Assembly (NCBI GenBank): GCA_013150915.1
Contig: JAADJE010000023.1
Span: 1-47,634, forward strand
Direction of reading: 5' to 3'
DNA length: 47,634 nt
Origin: Gammaproteobacteria bacterium
GTDB lineage: Bacteria; Pseudomonadota; Gammaproteobacteria; BMS3Bbin11
Shown here: positions 34,997 to 43,710 of the stretch, piece by piece
Numbering within the stretch: position 1 is the stretch's first letter
Layout: the number at the start of each line of letters is the position of its first letter
Program-made: the position numbers and the translations under genes
The notes under the pieces: model-generated
The model's database searches: none
What the model was told of the DNA's origin: nothing
The model's input: the letters and a program-made list of their open reading frames with translations, nothing else

Positions 34997-35043
34997 TATA
35001 ATTATGGGGACCTATATTGGTTCATAAATTAATGTAGATCCCC
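34997..35043 (+). promoter_or_regulatory. Possible promoter and 5' hairpin ahead of the glycan region
   Basis: A perfect TATAAT (34997-35002) is followed a few bases later by an imperfect 13-bp inverted repeat (GGGGACCTATATT at 35006 against AATGTAGATCCCC ending at 35043). A matching -35 box at 17 bp is not convincing. If transcription starts near 35009, the flippase mRNA would begin inside the hairpin. Confidence 0.4.
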
Positions 35044-35110
35044 ATTGCCTATGAATAGCCTGTGCTTTGCTCTAACGCGTAATTTTGATGATGCTATGCC
35101 GAGGGATAAT

Positions 35111-36484
35111 ATGAAATCTATCAGTCAACGTCTGCTGCGTGGTGGCATTACTGCCGTTGTCGGCCGCAGTGCCGTGGCTGTTGGTGTGGTGTTGGTCAAT
35201 GCGCTTGTGGCACGTCTGTTGTCACCTGAGGATACCGGACTATTCATGCTGGCCTTAAGCATGGTTACCGTCGCTGCAGTTTTTGCAGACTTTGGTTTTG
35301 GAAAAACATTGTTACGTATCATTCCTGATGCGATAGCAAGCGGGGATAACGTGCGTGCTCAGTCACATATCCAACGTGTTTTCCTTGCGGGTATCCTGAC
35401 TATTTTTGCCACCGCACTGCTTCTTGTCAGTCCCTTTGGCGTCTGGATAGCCGGGAAACTGTCGCATGGCTCGTCGCTGGGGGAGCTGATGCCGCTGGTT
35501 GCCCTGTGGTTGATCGTTACGGTGGTGATTAGTTTGTTGGCTGAAACCTGTCGAGGCTTTCATCATATTGCCGCCGCAATTTTTTACGGCGGTGCGCTGA
35601 CAGGCCTGGGTAATATTCTAATCGTATCATTTGTACTCGGTATTACATGGTATACCTCAGCAACAATAACGCTCAAGCAAGTGATTAGTCTGTTTATACT
35701 TGCGGGTTTTTTCCTGGCAGTCCTTGCACTATTTGGGCTGCTTAAATGGCTAAGAACTCGGGGTGTAAGCACCGATCGTTCGATTAAACAACTTTTTATA
35801 ATGGCCTGGCCATTCTGGATATCGAGCCTGGCATTGATACTACTGACACATGCAGAAATATGGATTCTGGGTTATCTACGATCGCCAGAAGAAGTGGCTA
35901 TTTTTGCGCTTGTCGCCAAGCTTGCACTGTTGGTCAGTTTCCCGCTGGTCATTGTAAACAGTGTGCTGCCCCCCTTAATATCTGAGTTGTACGCGAAGGA
36001 AAACATTAAAAAGATGGAACGCATGTTACGTATCTCAGCGGGCTTAACCACCCTGTGCTCGTCGGTTATTTTTCTTATACTGCTGATATTTGGTAACGGG
36101 CTGTTATCGTTTCTGTTTGGTGATTATTATGCCGGTAACCGGAACATGATGATGATCCTTGCCGTTGGCTGGTTATTTCATGTCTGGGCAGGTTCTGGTG
36201 GATTTGTATTAAATATGACGGATAATCAGAGAAGTGCGATGATCATTAACCTTGTGGCCGGTTTTTTAACCTTGTTAGCGGGCTTATGGCTGACCAGCCT
36301 GTATGGTGGGCTGGGCATGGCCATTGCTTCATCATCTGGGCTGATACTTGTCAATGTATTCATGCTACTGGTTATTCGATATAAACTAAATATTCGTATT
36401 TATGCGGGGTTGTCAGGCCTGCATGATTTAAAGGAGGAATTGATCAAACGACGACAGGCCCGGCAGCAGCGTGCAACAGATTAG
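35111..36484 (+). CDS. Polysaccharide/oligosaccharide flippase (MOP superfamily, Wzx-like)
   Basis: A 457-residue inner-membrane protein with about 12-14 hydrophobic helices, resembling RfbX/Wzx and oligosaccharide flippase domains. The N-terminus LLRGGITAVVGRSAVAVGVVLVNALVARLLSPEDTGLFMLALSMV is characteristic: an amphipathic start followed by the LxPEDxGLF block. It probably moves an undecaprenyl-linked glycan across the membrane. ATG 35111 is preferred because GAGG lies 6 nt upstream; longer starts (35096, 35051) exist. The downstream sulfotransferase, methyltransferase and glycosyltransferase genes suggest the cargo is a decorated surface glycan. Confidence 0.85.
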   Translation: MKSISQRLLRGGITAVVGRSAVAVGVVLVNALVARLLSPEDTGLFMLALSMVTVAAVFADFGFGKTLLRIIPDAIASGDNVRAQSHIQRVFLAGILTIFATALLLVSPFGVWIAGKLSHGSSLGELMPLVALWLIVTVVISLLAETCRGFHHIAAAIFYGGALTGLGNILIVSFVLGITWYTSATITLKQVISLFILAGFFLAVLALFGLLKWLRTRGVSTDRSIKQLFIMAWPFWISSLALILLTHAEIWILGYLRSPEEVAIFALVAKLALLVSFPLVIVNSVLPPLISELYAKENIKKMERMLRISAGLTTLCSSVIFLILLIFGNGLLSFLFGDYYAGNRNMMMILAVGWLFHVWAGSGGFVLNMTDNQRSAMIINLVAGFLTLLAGLWLTSLYGGLGMAIASSSGLILVNVFMLLVIRYKLNIRIYAGLSGLHDLKEELIKRRQARQQRATD

Positions 36485-36488
36485 AAGA

Positions 36489-37199
36489 ATGAAATTTCTT
36501 GTCACCTGGTTCAGGAATAGACGTTTTCGTGTTCGTCAGTACACGGCCAGATATCCCTGGATGTTTTATACTCTCTATCAGTTAAGCCCTGGCAACAGAA
36601 AGCTGATGGTGACACGCAACACCCGAATCACCATAGAAGGCTATCCCCGTTCAGCAAATACCTATGCAGTGTATGCCTTCAAGCATGTCAACGCGATAAG
36701 GTGGAATGAAATTGCGCACCATTTACATGTGCAGGCACAGATAATTCGTTCCATTAAATATAAAATACCGGTGATTCTATTAATTCGTCACCCATTGGAG
36801 GCCGTTCGTTCTCTTGTTGTACGGCATGATTTTATTCCGGTCAATGAAGCACTTGAAGACTATTGCCGATTTCATAATGATCTGTACCCATTAAAAGATG
36901 GTTTTGTGGTCGCAGACTTCGATATGGTTACAAAACACTATGGTGAAATTATCGAGCAGGTAAATAAGAAATTTTCCAGCGAGTTTAATCTTTATCCGGA
37001 AGAGGACGATGAAATGAACGCCACTGTTTTGAATGAAATAGATCGCCGAAATAAACAGCTGGACAAAGGTAAAGTAACCCACCTGTATCGACCGGATAAA
37101 GATAAAGAAGTGCTTAAGAACCTGGTGGATTTAGAGGAAAATAGTGAACTCTTCCAAAAGGCGCTAGCGGTTTATCAGAAATTTACAGAGATAAATTGA
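36489..37199 (+). CDS. Sulfotransferase-fold protein
   Basis: A 236-residue protein with the PAPS-binding signatures of sulfotransferases. The 5'-phosphosulfate loop is EGYPRSANTY (about 50-59) and the 3'-phosphate-binding block is LIRHPLEAVRSLVVRHD (about 98-114). It likely transfers sulfate to a surface sugar, but no acceptor can be read from sequence. An in-frame GTG (36471) overlapping the flippase gene would add six residues; ATG 36489 lies 4 bp after the flippase stop. It is followed closely by an FkbM methyltransferase and a GT2, a context of glycan assembly. Confidence 0.75.
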   Translation: MKFLVTWFRNRRFRVRQYTARYPWMFYTLYQLSPGNRKLMVTRNTRITIEGYPRSANTYAVYAFKHVNAIRWNEIAHHLHVQAQIIRSIKYKIPVILLIRHPLEAVRSLVVRHDFIPVNEALEDYCRFHNDLYPLKDGFVVADFDMVTKHYGEIIEQVNKKFSSEFNLYPEEDDEMNATVLNEIDRRNKQLDKGKVTHLYRPDKDKEVLKNLVDLEENSELFQKALAVYQKFTEIN

Positions 37200-37211
37200 A
37201 GAAGAAAATTG

Positions 37212-38018
37212 ATGACGGGAAATATTCATAAATTTGATAACGGTGTATTTGTATACGATGATCAGCTGATGCCGGCACAACGTCAGCGTTACCGGATTAA
37301 AAATGTTCACGAGGCAGACGAGGAGGCTCTATTCATCAAGATCATCTCATCGATTCCTGACGGTGGTTGTTTCGTCAACATCGGTGCAGCAATCGGTTAT
37401 TATGCAATCCTGGCGAAAAAAATTTCACCACAACTGCATGTCCACGCCGTTGAACCACTGGAGTCATTTCGTCGTTATTTCCTTGACAATATAAAGCTCA
37501 ACAATTTATCTATTCAAGATTTTGTTGTTCATCCGATAGCGGTAGCTGCAACGGATGGGCGGGATAGTTTTCTTGAAAAGGGCTACGAGAGTCAACTGCT
37601 GGTGAGTAATGCACAACGGGGTCTGTTAGGTCGGATACCCATGAAGATAAAAAATTTGATTAAGGCCGGTTTAGGCCATTTGGGCATGAAGCGCTATGCA
37701 GCAGGCATGGGCAGGAAGTCAGAAGTTGATACCGTAACATTAGAGTCACTTATCAAACGAGTGGGGCGGCAGGTTGATGTAATGTCAATGGATGTACAGG
37801 GACTGGAAGTGGCTATATTAATGGGAGGAAATTCAGTCCTCGAGCAGGCAGACGTAAAGACATTTATTATTGGTACACACGGCAATATTATTCACCGACG
37901 CTGTATCGAGATACTGTCTGGGAAGGATTATATCATTGAACATGATGAGCCTGACACGCCACATCAGCCTGATGGCATTATCGTCGCAAGTAAGGGTGTT
38001 CAGTGGCTAAATGCCTAA
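37212..38018 (+). CDS. FkbM family methyltransferase (first copy)
   Basis: A 268-residue SAM-dependent O-methyltransferase of the FkbM type. The SAM-binding start is PDGGCFVNIGAAIGYYAILAKK (about 49-70), then HAVEPLESFRRYFLDNIKLNN and, in the later half, VDTVTLESLI and VDVMSMDVQGLEVAILMGG, the conserved acidic DxQG element. Such enzymes methylate sugars or other acceptors. A region of about 40 residues (KNLIKAGLGHLGMKRYAAGMG) is inserted between these blocks. The TTG at 37209 directly before ATG is not needed. Confidence 0.85.
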   Translation: MTGNIHKFDNGVFVYDDQLMPAQRQRYRIKNVHEADEEALFIKIISSIPDGGCFVNIGAAIGYYAILAKKISPQLHVHAVEPLESFRRYFLDNIKLNNLSIQDFVVHPIAVAATDGRDSFLEKGYESQLLVSNAQRGLLGRIPMKIKNLIKAGLGHLGMKRYAAGMGRKSEVDTVTLESLIKRVGRQVDVMSMDVQGLEVAILMGGNSVLEQADVKTFIIGTHGNIIHRRCIEILSGKDYIIEHDEPDTPHQPDGIIVASKGVQWLNA

Positions 38019-38030
38019 GCATATATTCCA

Positions 38031-38798
38031 ATGAAAGTTTCTGTAATTACCGTTGTCTTTAATGCCGTCGATACTGTAGAAGATACGATTAAATCTGTTA
38101 TTGATCAGGATCATGAAGATATTGAACACATCATCATTGATGGTGGATCAACGGATGGCACTGTGGATGTCGTGGATCGTTATAGAGATAAGCTGGCAGT
38201 TATCGTTTCTGAACCCGATAACGGGATTTATGATGCCATGAATAAGGGTATTGATTTTGCTACCGGTACGGTGGTTGGAATCCTTAATTCCGATGACTGG
38301 TATGAAAATAATAGTGTCATCAGTCGTGTCGTCGCTGCCTTCGAAAACGATATTGATCTCGATGCCGTCTATGGCGATATTGTCTTTGTGACAAAGGACA
38401 AACCACATGTCCCGGTTCGTTACTGGGAGTCACAGCCATACAGGGAGGGCCTGTTTGAAAAAGGCTGGATGCCGGCACACCCGTCTTTTTTTGTAAAAAG
38501 AGATTGTTATTCCCGTTTTGGAAAATTTGATCTTGATCTAAAAATACAGTCAGACTTTGATTTGACCATGCGTTTTATGCTGGTTAAAAAAATTAAAACG
38601 CAATACCTTCCCGGTGTTATGGTAATAATGCGTATGGGTGGCGTGACGAATAATCGTATCAGTAATGTAATTAAAGGCAATCTTGAGGCATATAGTGCCT
38701 GTAAAAAAAATGGCCTGTCAGTGACACCCTTATTTATGCTCAGGAAAGTTTTGTCGCGATTACCCCAGTTCTTCCACAAGTCACGATACCGAAATTAA
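38031..38798 (+). CDS. Glycosyltransferase family 2
   Basis: A 255-residue GT-A fold transferase, probably at the inner face of the membrane, adding a sugar to a lipid-linked or nascent glycan. It starts MKVSVITVVFNAVDTVEDTIKSV, then HIIIDGGSTDGTVDVV, EPDNGIYDAMNKGI and LNSDDWYENN with the DDW-type metal-binding motif. It ends with a basic tail (RLPQFFHKSRYRN). It is most like WcaA-type GT2 enzymes by eye. It lies 12 bp after the first FkbM gene. Confidence 0.9.
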   Translation: MKVSVITVVFNAVDTVEDTIKSVIDQDHEDIEHIIIDGGSTDGTVDVVDRYRDKLAVIVSEPDNGIYDAMNKGIDFATGTVVGILNSDDWYENNSVISRVVAAFENDIDLDAVYGDIVFVTKDKPHVPVRYWESQPYREGLFEKGWMPAHPSFFVKRDCYSRFGKFDLDLKIQSDFDLTMRFMLVKKIKTQYLPGVMVIMRMGGVTNNRISNVIKGNLEAYSACKKNGLSVTPLFMLRKVLSRLPQFFHKSRYRN

Positions 38799-38832
38799 TC
38801 AGAGGCTCCTCCATCTATTTTTTGGATCAGAA

Positions 38833-39624
38833 ATGAAATCACGGATAAAACATTTTACGAAATATATTCTGAACTCTTTTGGTATGGAACTGCGTAGAAC
38901 GCGACCGGCAGCAGGAAGATTCCCCACTGATCCCTTCTACGCACAGAAAGAATTTACCAACAGGATGGGTGTTTCGCAGCCGGTGATATTTGATGTGGGT
39001 GCCCACAAAGGAGAGACAGTGGCTCGTTACAGGGCACTGTTTCCTGATTCAAGCATATATTGTTTTGAGCCTTTCCCGGATAATGTAAAAATTCTTCATT
39101 CAAGATTCTCATCAGACCCATCGATACACGTCTACGAATGTGCTGTCTCTGATGTAAACGGCAAGAAGAATTTTTACGTGAATGAAAACGATGCGACCAG
39201 TTCATTATTACCGAGAACGAAGCGTGAAAGAAGGTATTACAGCAAGGCAGCTGATTCCCAATGTACCGTAGAAGTGGATACCCTGACGATTGATAATATC
39301 CTGCAGCAAAACGGTATCGAGCACATAGATATATTGAAATTTGATATACAGGGCGGTGAGTTGATGGCCCTGGTGGGGGCAGAAAAAGCCTTGCAGGAAA
39401 GCAGGGTGTCTGTGATTTATACTGAAACTTTGTTTGTTTCTCACTATGAAGAGAATCCCCTATTGATAGATTTATGGAAGTATCTGGATCAATATGCCTA
39501 TACATTTTTTGATATTTATAATTTATACCGCGCGATAAACGGACAACTGCGCTTTGCCGATACCCTGTTCATCAACAAAGATGTAAGAAGCCGGGTACTG
39601 GACAGTTATAAAGAGGAACCATAA
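38833..39624 (+). CDS. FkbM family methyltransferase (second copy)
   Basis: A 263-residue SAM-dependent methyltransferase, related to but clearly different from the copy at 37212. It has FDVGAHKGETVARYRALFPDSSIYCFEPFPDN, then CAVSDVNGKKNFYVNENDATSSLL, VDTLTIDNIL and DILKFDIQGGELMALVGAEKAL. Two FkbM enzymes on either side of a GT2 suggest two methylated positions in the same glycan, which is inference. Confidence 0.88.
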   Translation: MKSRIKHFTKYILNSFGMELRRTRPAAGRFPTDPFYAQKEFTNRMGVSQPVIFDVGAHKGETVARYRALFPDSSIYCFEPFPDNVKILHSRFSSDPSIHVYECAVSDVNGKKNFYVNENDATSSLLPRTKRERRYYSKAADSQCTVEVDTLTIDNILQQNGIEHIDILKFDIQGGELMALVGAEKALQESRVSVIYTETLFVSHYEENPLLIDLWKYLDQYAYTFFDIYNLYRAINGQLRFADTLFINKDVRSRVLDSYKEEP

Positions 39625-39761
39625 TGACATGTCTCTCTTTGTTGGCGGGATAACCTGTCAGGTAGATTTTACGCCAAATGAGAATAGTGAGAAGATAGCG
39701 GTATGAGTGTGACCATTCCTTAAGTCTGACAAGTTCCCAGGAGAGATGTTGACCTATTATT

Positions 39762-40211
39762 GTGGATGCTAAAAAAATGACCGCAATGGCTGAAAAACGG
39801 GATTTTACCCGGGATCAGATACGTAAGCTGCTTGATGAAAGGCAGGAGATGATAGTGCTGTTTTGTCAGCTGGCAGACCTTGATCCATGTCAGTCAAATG
39901 ACCCGGTAGACCTTAAGCTTAGAGTCTTCTGTCAGAAGATGATCGACTATATAGCGGCTGGGCATTTTGCAATCTATGATCGTATTATGAATGGTGGTGA
40001 ACGTCGTAAACAAGTCCTTAGGGTTGCGGCAAGGGTTTATGCCTCGATAGAAGACACCACTGATATCGCAGTAGCTTTTAATGACAAATATGATGAGCAT
40101 GACCATCCTCTTGATTCTACAAACCTGCAGAATGACCTCGCTATGTTGGGTGAAGCCATGAGTAACCGCGCAGATTATGAAGACCAGTTGATCGACTCAC
40201 TGCTTTCTTAA
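39762..40211 (+). CDS. rsd: Rsd/AlgQ-family anti-sigma70 regulator
   Basis: Rsd binds the housekeeping sigma factor in stationary phase, while AlgQ controls exopolysaccharide and other genes in Pseudomonas. The 149-residue helical protein matches at FCQKMIDYIAAGHFAIYDRIMNGGE, with YDEHDHPLDSTNLQNDLAMLGEAMSNRADYEDQLIDSLL at the end. Start is uncertain: GTG 39762 or ATG 39777; neither has a good ribosome-binding site. An AGGAGAG at about 39739 instead precedes a short ORF (39746-39772, eight codons) that ends just before ATG 39777. It sits within surface-glycan genes, separated by 137 and 48 bp. Confidence 0.82.
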   Translation: MDAKKMTAMAEKRDFTRDQIRKLLDERQEMIVLFCQLADLDPCQSNDPVDLKLRVFCQKMIDYIAAGHFAIYDRIMNGGERRKQVLRVAARVYASIEDTTDIAVAFNDKYDEHDHPLDSTNLQNDLAMLGEAMSNRADYEDQLIDSLLS

Positions 40212-40259
40212 CACGCCCATCGAGCACCTGTGCAATTGGGCCAGCCTTAGACTTTTCGT

Positions 40260-41936
40260 ATGACACTACCCAGACCATCTATACTGGCACTGTTCTTATT
40301 CCTGTTGGCGGTTGCTGTTTTATTGCCTGGCATCACGGACGTTACCGGCGTAACAGGTAAGGATGAGTATTTGCTTAGTCTGCGTACACCCATGCACATG
40401 ATTGAGGGAGGGCATGGGTGGTTACCCTGGCTGGATGGTGAGCCACGCCTGAAAAAGCCGCCTCTTATTTACTGGCTAGGCAAGATCAGCTACGAGACTC
40501 TTGGAGTCTCTCTCTTTTCCGGACGCATAATAGGGGTGTTATTCACGGCATTATTCTCTGTTGTTGTCGGTTTATTGGCATGGTCTTTGTTCAAAAATAA
40601 AAGGGTCATGCTTTTTTCGGGCCTCATCATTCTGGGCAGCCTGGGTGTCATGATTGATGGGCGGCGGTTGATGCTGGATATACCGGTTGCTGCATTGTCC
40701 GGGCTGGCTATTTTGTTTCTGGTCTACTGGCGAGCCCATGGTCGGGCGGCCGATATCATTATTTCTGGTGCGGTGCTTGGACTGGCTTTCCTGCTTAAAG
40801 GGCCGGTGGCATTTTTCTTTTATTTTGCTGCGTTTGCCGCCCTGATTATAGCAACTCCCGGGTCCAGTTCATTCATTCGTCGATCATGGCTAGCCGGGTT
40901 GGCGGGAGTACTGGTTTTTTTACTGGTTGCCGTTCCCTGGTTTGCCTATCTTGCGCTACAGTATCCTGAGTTGTTGTCGAAGATCTTTGCATCTGAAGTC
41001 GCTGAGCGCGAGCTGTTTAATTTCTCTTTCAGTCCACTATTAAGTCTATTTATCATGGCGTTGCCATGGTCACCAATGCTGCTGGCCATCTTCTGGTACA
41101 AACAGACGCAGGCGCCGATATTCAATGACAGAGTCAGTGACAAAATCAACAGAAAAAAATTTCTGATTATCTGGTTGATCCTTTCCATTCTTCCTTTCTT
41201 CTTCTTTAAGAGCTTTAGTCGTTACCTGTATGGCTGCATGATCCCACTTTCATTGCTGGTAAGTATGCTAATAATTGAGCAGCAGAAACTGCAGAAATAT
41301 CGAATCTGGTTAAGGTTGGGCGGGGTGTTATCACTCCTTGTCGGTGCTTTACTTATCACTCTTGTCATCTGGTTCAGAGGCTGGCAGCTTTTTCTGATTG
41401 TCCCAATATTGTTTATGTTTGCGTTTGTTTTTTACTGGTGGCGCGCAAATAATTTATTGCAGATGTCGTTTATATCTATACTTTTCTGGGTAGGCATAGT
41501 CGGCATGGTTTATCCAGCACTGGGTATAAACAGGATTCCAGACGGGCTGGTAGAAAAAGTGAAAGGGGAGTACGTAGTTCTGTTTGCGGGCCCACAACCA
41601 GCTATGCTGCCGATTGTGGCAGGAAAGGGGATGCGGGATACATCGCACCTCTGGTCATTGCCTGCGAAACAGCGTGATAGTTGTAAGGGGATCCTAATAT
41701 TCAGTCCGGTTAAGCACTTTATTACAGCCAGGATGCAACTGGATAAACTCAATCACAGCTGGACAGAACTTGGCCGCTATCGTGTGCTTTCCTCACGTGG
41801 TTCCTGGATACGCATTGCACGCGAAGATGCTACGAAAGAAGACTGGAAACGTGCTTTTTTTAAACGGGATCTGGATTCTCTTGCTACCGAAATCATCCTG
41901 GTAAGGTCTACGGCCAGACAATGTCTACCAGAATGA
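40260..41936 (+). CDS. ArnT-like glycosyltransferase family 39 membrane protein
   Basis: A 558-residue membrane glycosyltransferase (GT39/PMT_2 type) that uses a polyprenyl-phosphate sugar donor on the periplasmic side. About 11 or 12 hydrophobic helices are visible. The first periplasmic loop carries TGKDEYLLSLRTPMHMIEGG and GEPRLKKPPLIYWLGKISYE, which matches the family's acidic catalytic residue and the EKPPLxYW block of ArnT. The soluble C-terminal domain (about 410-558) is consistent with ArnT. The end overlaps the next gene by 16 bp, so three genes form a coupled unit. Acceptor unknown; lipid A or another surface lipid is possible. Confidence 0.85.
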   Translation: MTLPRPSILALFLFLLAVAVLLPGITDVTGVTGKDEYLLSLRTPMHMIEGGHGWLPWLDGEPRLKKPPLIYWLGKISYETLGVSLFSGRIIGVLFTALFSVVVGLLAWSLFKNKRVMLFSGLIILGSLGVMIDGRRLMLDIPVAALSGLAILFLVYWRAHGRAADIIISGAVLGLAFLLKGPVAFFFYFAAFAALIIATPGSSSFIRRSWLAGLAGVLVFLLVAVPWFAYLALQYPELLSKIFASEVAERELFNFSFSPLLSLFIMALPWSPMLLAIFWYKQTQAPIFNDRVSDKINRKKFLIIWLILSILPFFFFKSFSRYLYGCMIPLSLLVSMLIIEQQKLQKYRIWLRLGGVLSLLVGALLITLVIWFRGWQLFLIVPILFMFAFVFYWWRANNLLQMSFISILFWVGIVGMVYPALGINRIPDGLVEKVKGEYVVLFAGPQPAMLPIVAGKGMRDTSHLWSLPAKQRDSCKGILIFSPVKHFITARMQLDKLNHSWTELGRYRVLSSRGSWIRIAREDATKEDWKRAFFKRDLDSLATEIILVRSTARQCLPE

Positions 41937-43066
41937 GGTCACTGCTTTTCTTTTCTGCCGTGGCAACGCTTGCCATCATAGCGATATGGCAATTCTGGTC
42001 AGGGCGAATCGACTGGTCGGTGATGATTGACGAAATTCCTGTTGAAGCGGCTCAGGTGCCGAAGTTCTCAAAATCGTTTATTTTTGAACAGGGGGCAGTC
42101 GCCAGTGTTCATGCTTCTGCAATAGTCTCTGTATCAGGCAATAAGTTACTGGCGGTCTGGTACGGTGGTTCACGTGAAGGTTCAGGGGATGTGGCCATCT
42201 ACAGTTCAAGAAAGGGTGCAGAGTCAGACTGGAGCAAGCCCGGGGTGTTGATAAACCGTGCAAAGCTTGCACAGGACACGGATCGCCATATCAAAAAACT
42301 CGGCAACCCGGTGTTGCTGTCTGATGGTGGAAAGAATGTGTGGATGTTTTTTGTCAGCACCTCAATCGGGGGGTGGTCAACCAGTGCTATCAATCTTGTT
42401 ATTTCACATGATGCTGGTCAGACATGGGGCAGGGCAAAACGCCTCATCACATCACCATTTCTAAACCTCAGTACATTGGTAAAAGGCCGCCCATTTTTCT
42501 ATCAGGACGGTACTATAGGCTTGCCTGCCTACCATGAACTGGCGGGTAAATTTGCAGAATTAATACGTGTCTCACAAGACGGTGCCGTGCTGGATAAAAC
42601 CCGCATCACCCATGGTCGTTACACCCTCCAGCCATCCATAGTTTCTTTGGGCGGCGGGCGTCTGATCGCACTGATGCGAAACGCTAATACAACCAGGAAT
42701 ATAGTACGTGCATACGGGAAACAGGGTGGAAAGGCGTGGTCAAAACCCACTTACACAGATTTGCCCAATCCGAACTCAGCAATATCTATGGCGGGTGATA
42801 AAGATATTTTAGCGGTTGTATATAACGATTTAAAACACGATCGAAATCAACTCGCACTGGCCGTATCAAGGGACAAAGGCCTTAGCTGGAACAAACGTTT
42901 TCAGCTGGAATCATCCGGACCAGATGAAGCTGGAAATAAATCGGAATTTTCCTACCCATATTTGTATCGCGCAAAAAATGGCGAATTTAATCTGGTTTAT
43001 ACCTGGCAGCGAAAACGCATTGCCTATGTCCATTTTAACCGGGCCTGGCTGGAGCAGCTGCCATGA
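41921..43066 (+). CDS. Membrane-anchored sialidase-like (BNR repeat) protein
   Basis: A 381-residue protein with an N-terminal signal anchor (LLFFSAVATLAIIAIWQFW, about 8-26) and a six-bladed propeller of the sialidase/BNR_2 type. Visible are LAVWYGGSREGSGDVAIYSSR, two Asp-boxes (SHDAGQTW and SRDKGLSW) and GRYTLQPSIVSLGGGRLIALMRN. The family includes exo-alpha-sialidases and other glycan hydrolases; the sialidase arginine triad cannot be assigned by eye, so the substrate is open. It overlaps the GT39 gene by 16 bp and the next membrane gene by 4 bp, suggesting coordinated action on a periplasmic glycan. Confidence 0.82.
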   Translation: MSTRMRSLLFFSAVATLAIIAIWQFWSGRIDWSVMIDEIPVEAAQVPKFSKSFIFEQGAVASVHASAIVSVSGNKLLAVWYGGSREGSGDVAIYSSRKGAESDWSKPGVLINRAKLAQDTDRHIKKLGNPVLLSDGGKNVWMFFVSTSIGGWSTSAINLVISHDAGQTWGRAKRLITSPFLNLSTLVKGRPFFYQDGTIGLPAYHELAGKFAELIRVSQDGAVLDKTRITHGRYTLQPSIVSLGGGRLIALMRNANTTRNIVRAYGKQGGKAWSKPTYTDLPNPNSAISMAGDKDILAVVYNDLKHDRNQLALAVSRDKGLSWNKRFQLESSGPDEAGNKSEFSYPYLYRAKNGEFNLVYTWQRKRIAYVHFNRAWLEQLP

Positions 43067-43671
43067 GTAGTCTGATGATGAATATAAGTACTGGATTCAT
43101 TCTTCTTGCTCTGGGGGCGTGGTTTTCTACTCTAATTACCCGCCAATATATCGGGCGCAGGCTGTTTGTGACAGCCGTTCTGATAGTGTCACTGATCGTA
43201 CCTGTCGTTGATGGCAACCTGTGGTTATGGATAAACGGAGCCGTGGGTGAGCTGAGTATCATGAGCATGATATTACTGGCAGGCTTTATTCTTCGAAGCC
43301 TGGCAGGCCGAGGTTTTCTTTTACCGTCTACACGGCGGCATCTTTATTTTTTCATTCTGCTGACAGGAGCCCTCCTGTTTCCTGCAACTCTCGGGTTAAC
43401 GCAATTTGATCCCTACGTATTGGGATACGGCTTTGAGATATCGCTACTGCTGCTGTCGTTTTCGATTCTCTACTGGATATTTAAACAGCGACAACTGGCC
43501 ATGATTTTATGGGTAGTCGTTGCTGCGGGCGAAGCAGGTATCTTATTCTCACAAAACACCTGGGATTATTTGATTGACCCTCTGTTATGGCTGGTTTCAC
43601 CTTTTTTGTTGCTTGCTTTGTTGCTGGACAAGCGGAAGGCGAACTCGTCATCCAGGGTAGAGAATTTATAG
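43063..43671 (+). CDS. Hypothetical membrane protein (202 aa)
   Basis: No family recognised. The product has about six hydrophobic segments (for example GFILLALGAWFSTLI, LFVTAVLIVSLIVPVV, LLLLSFSILYWIF and WLVSPFLLLALLL) and a short basic C-terminus. The ATG overlaps the stop of the sialidase-like gene (ATGA), so it is translationally coupled to that gene. Its fixed place behind the GT39 and sialidase-like genes suggests a role as a partner, but no motif supports any specific function. Confidence 0.75.
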   Translation: MSSLMMNISTGFILLALGAWFSTLITRQYIGRRLFVTAVLIVSLIVPVVDGNLWLWINGAVGELSIMSMILLAGFILRSLAGRGFLLPSTRRHLYFFILLTGALLFPATLGLTQFDPYVLGYGFEISLLLLSFSILYWIFKQRQLAMILWVVVAAGEAGILFSQNTWDYLIDPLLWLVSPFLLLALLLDKRKANSSSRVENL

Positions 43672-43680
43672 CTTTTTTAT

Positions 43681-43710
43681 CACTGCTGTCCCGTTAACGG
43701 GACAGCAGTG
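43681..43710. repeat. 30-bp perfect palindrome between convergent genes
   Basis: CACTGCTGTCCCGTT is followed immediately by its exact complement, with the right end touching the lpxL-like stop codon at 43711. On neither strand is there a T-run after the hairpin (the T6 lies before it on the plus strand), so it is not a textbook terminator. It could stop transcription from both sides as a strong hairpin or bind a dimeric protein. Confidence 0.8.
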
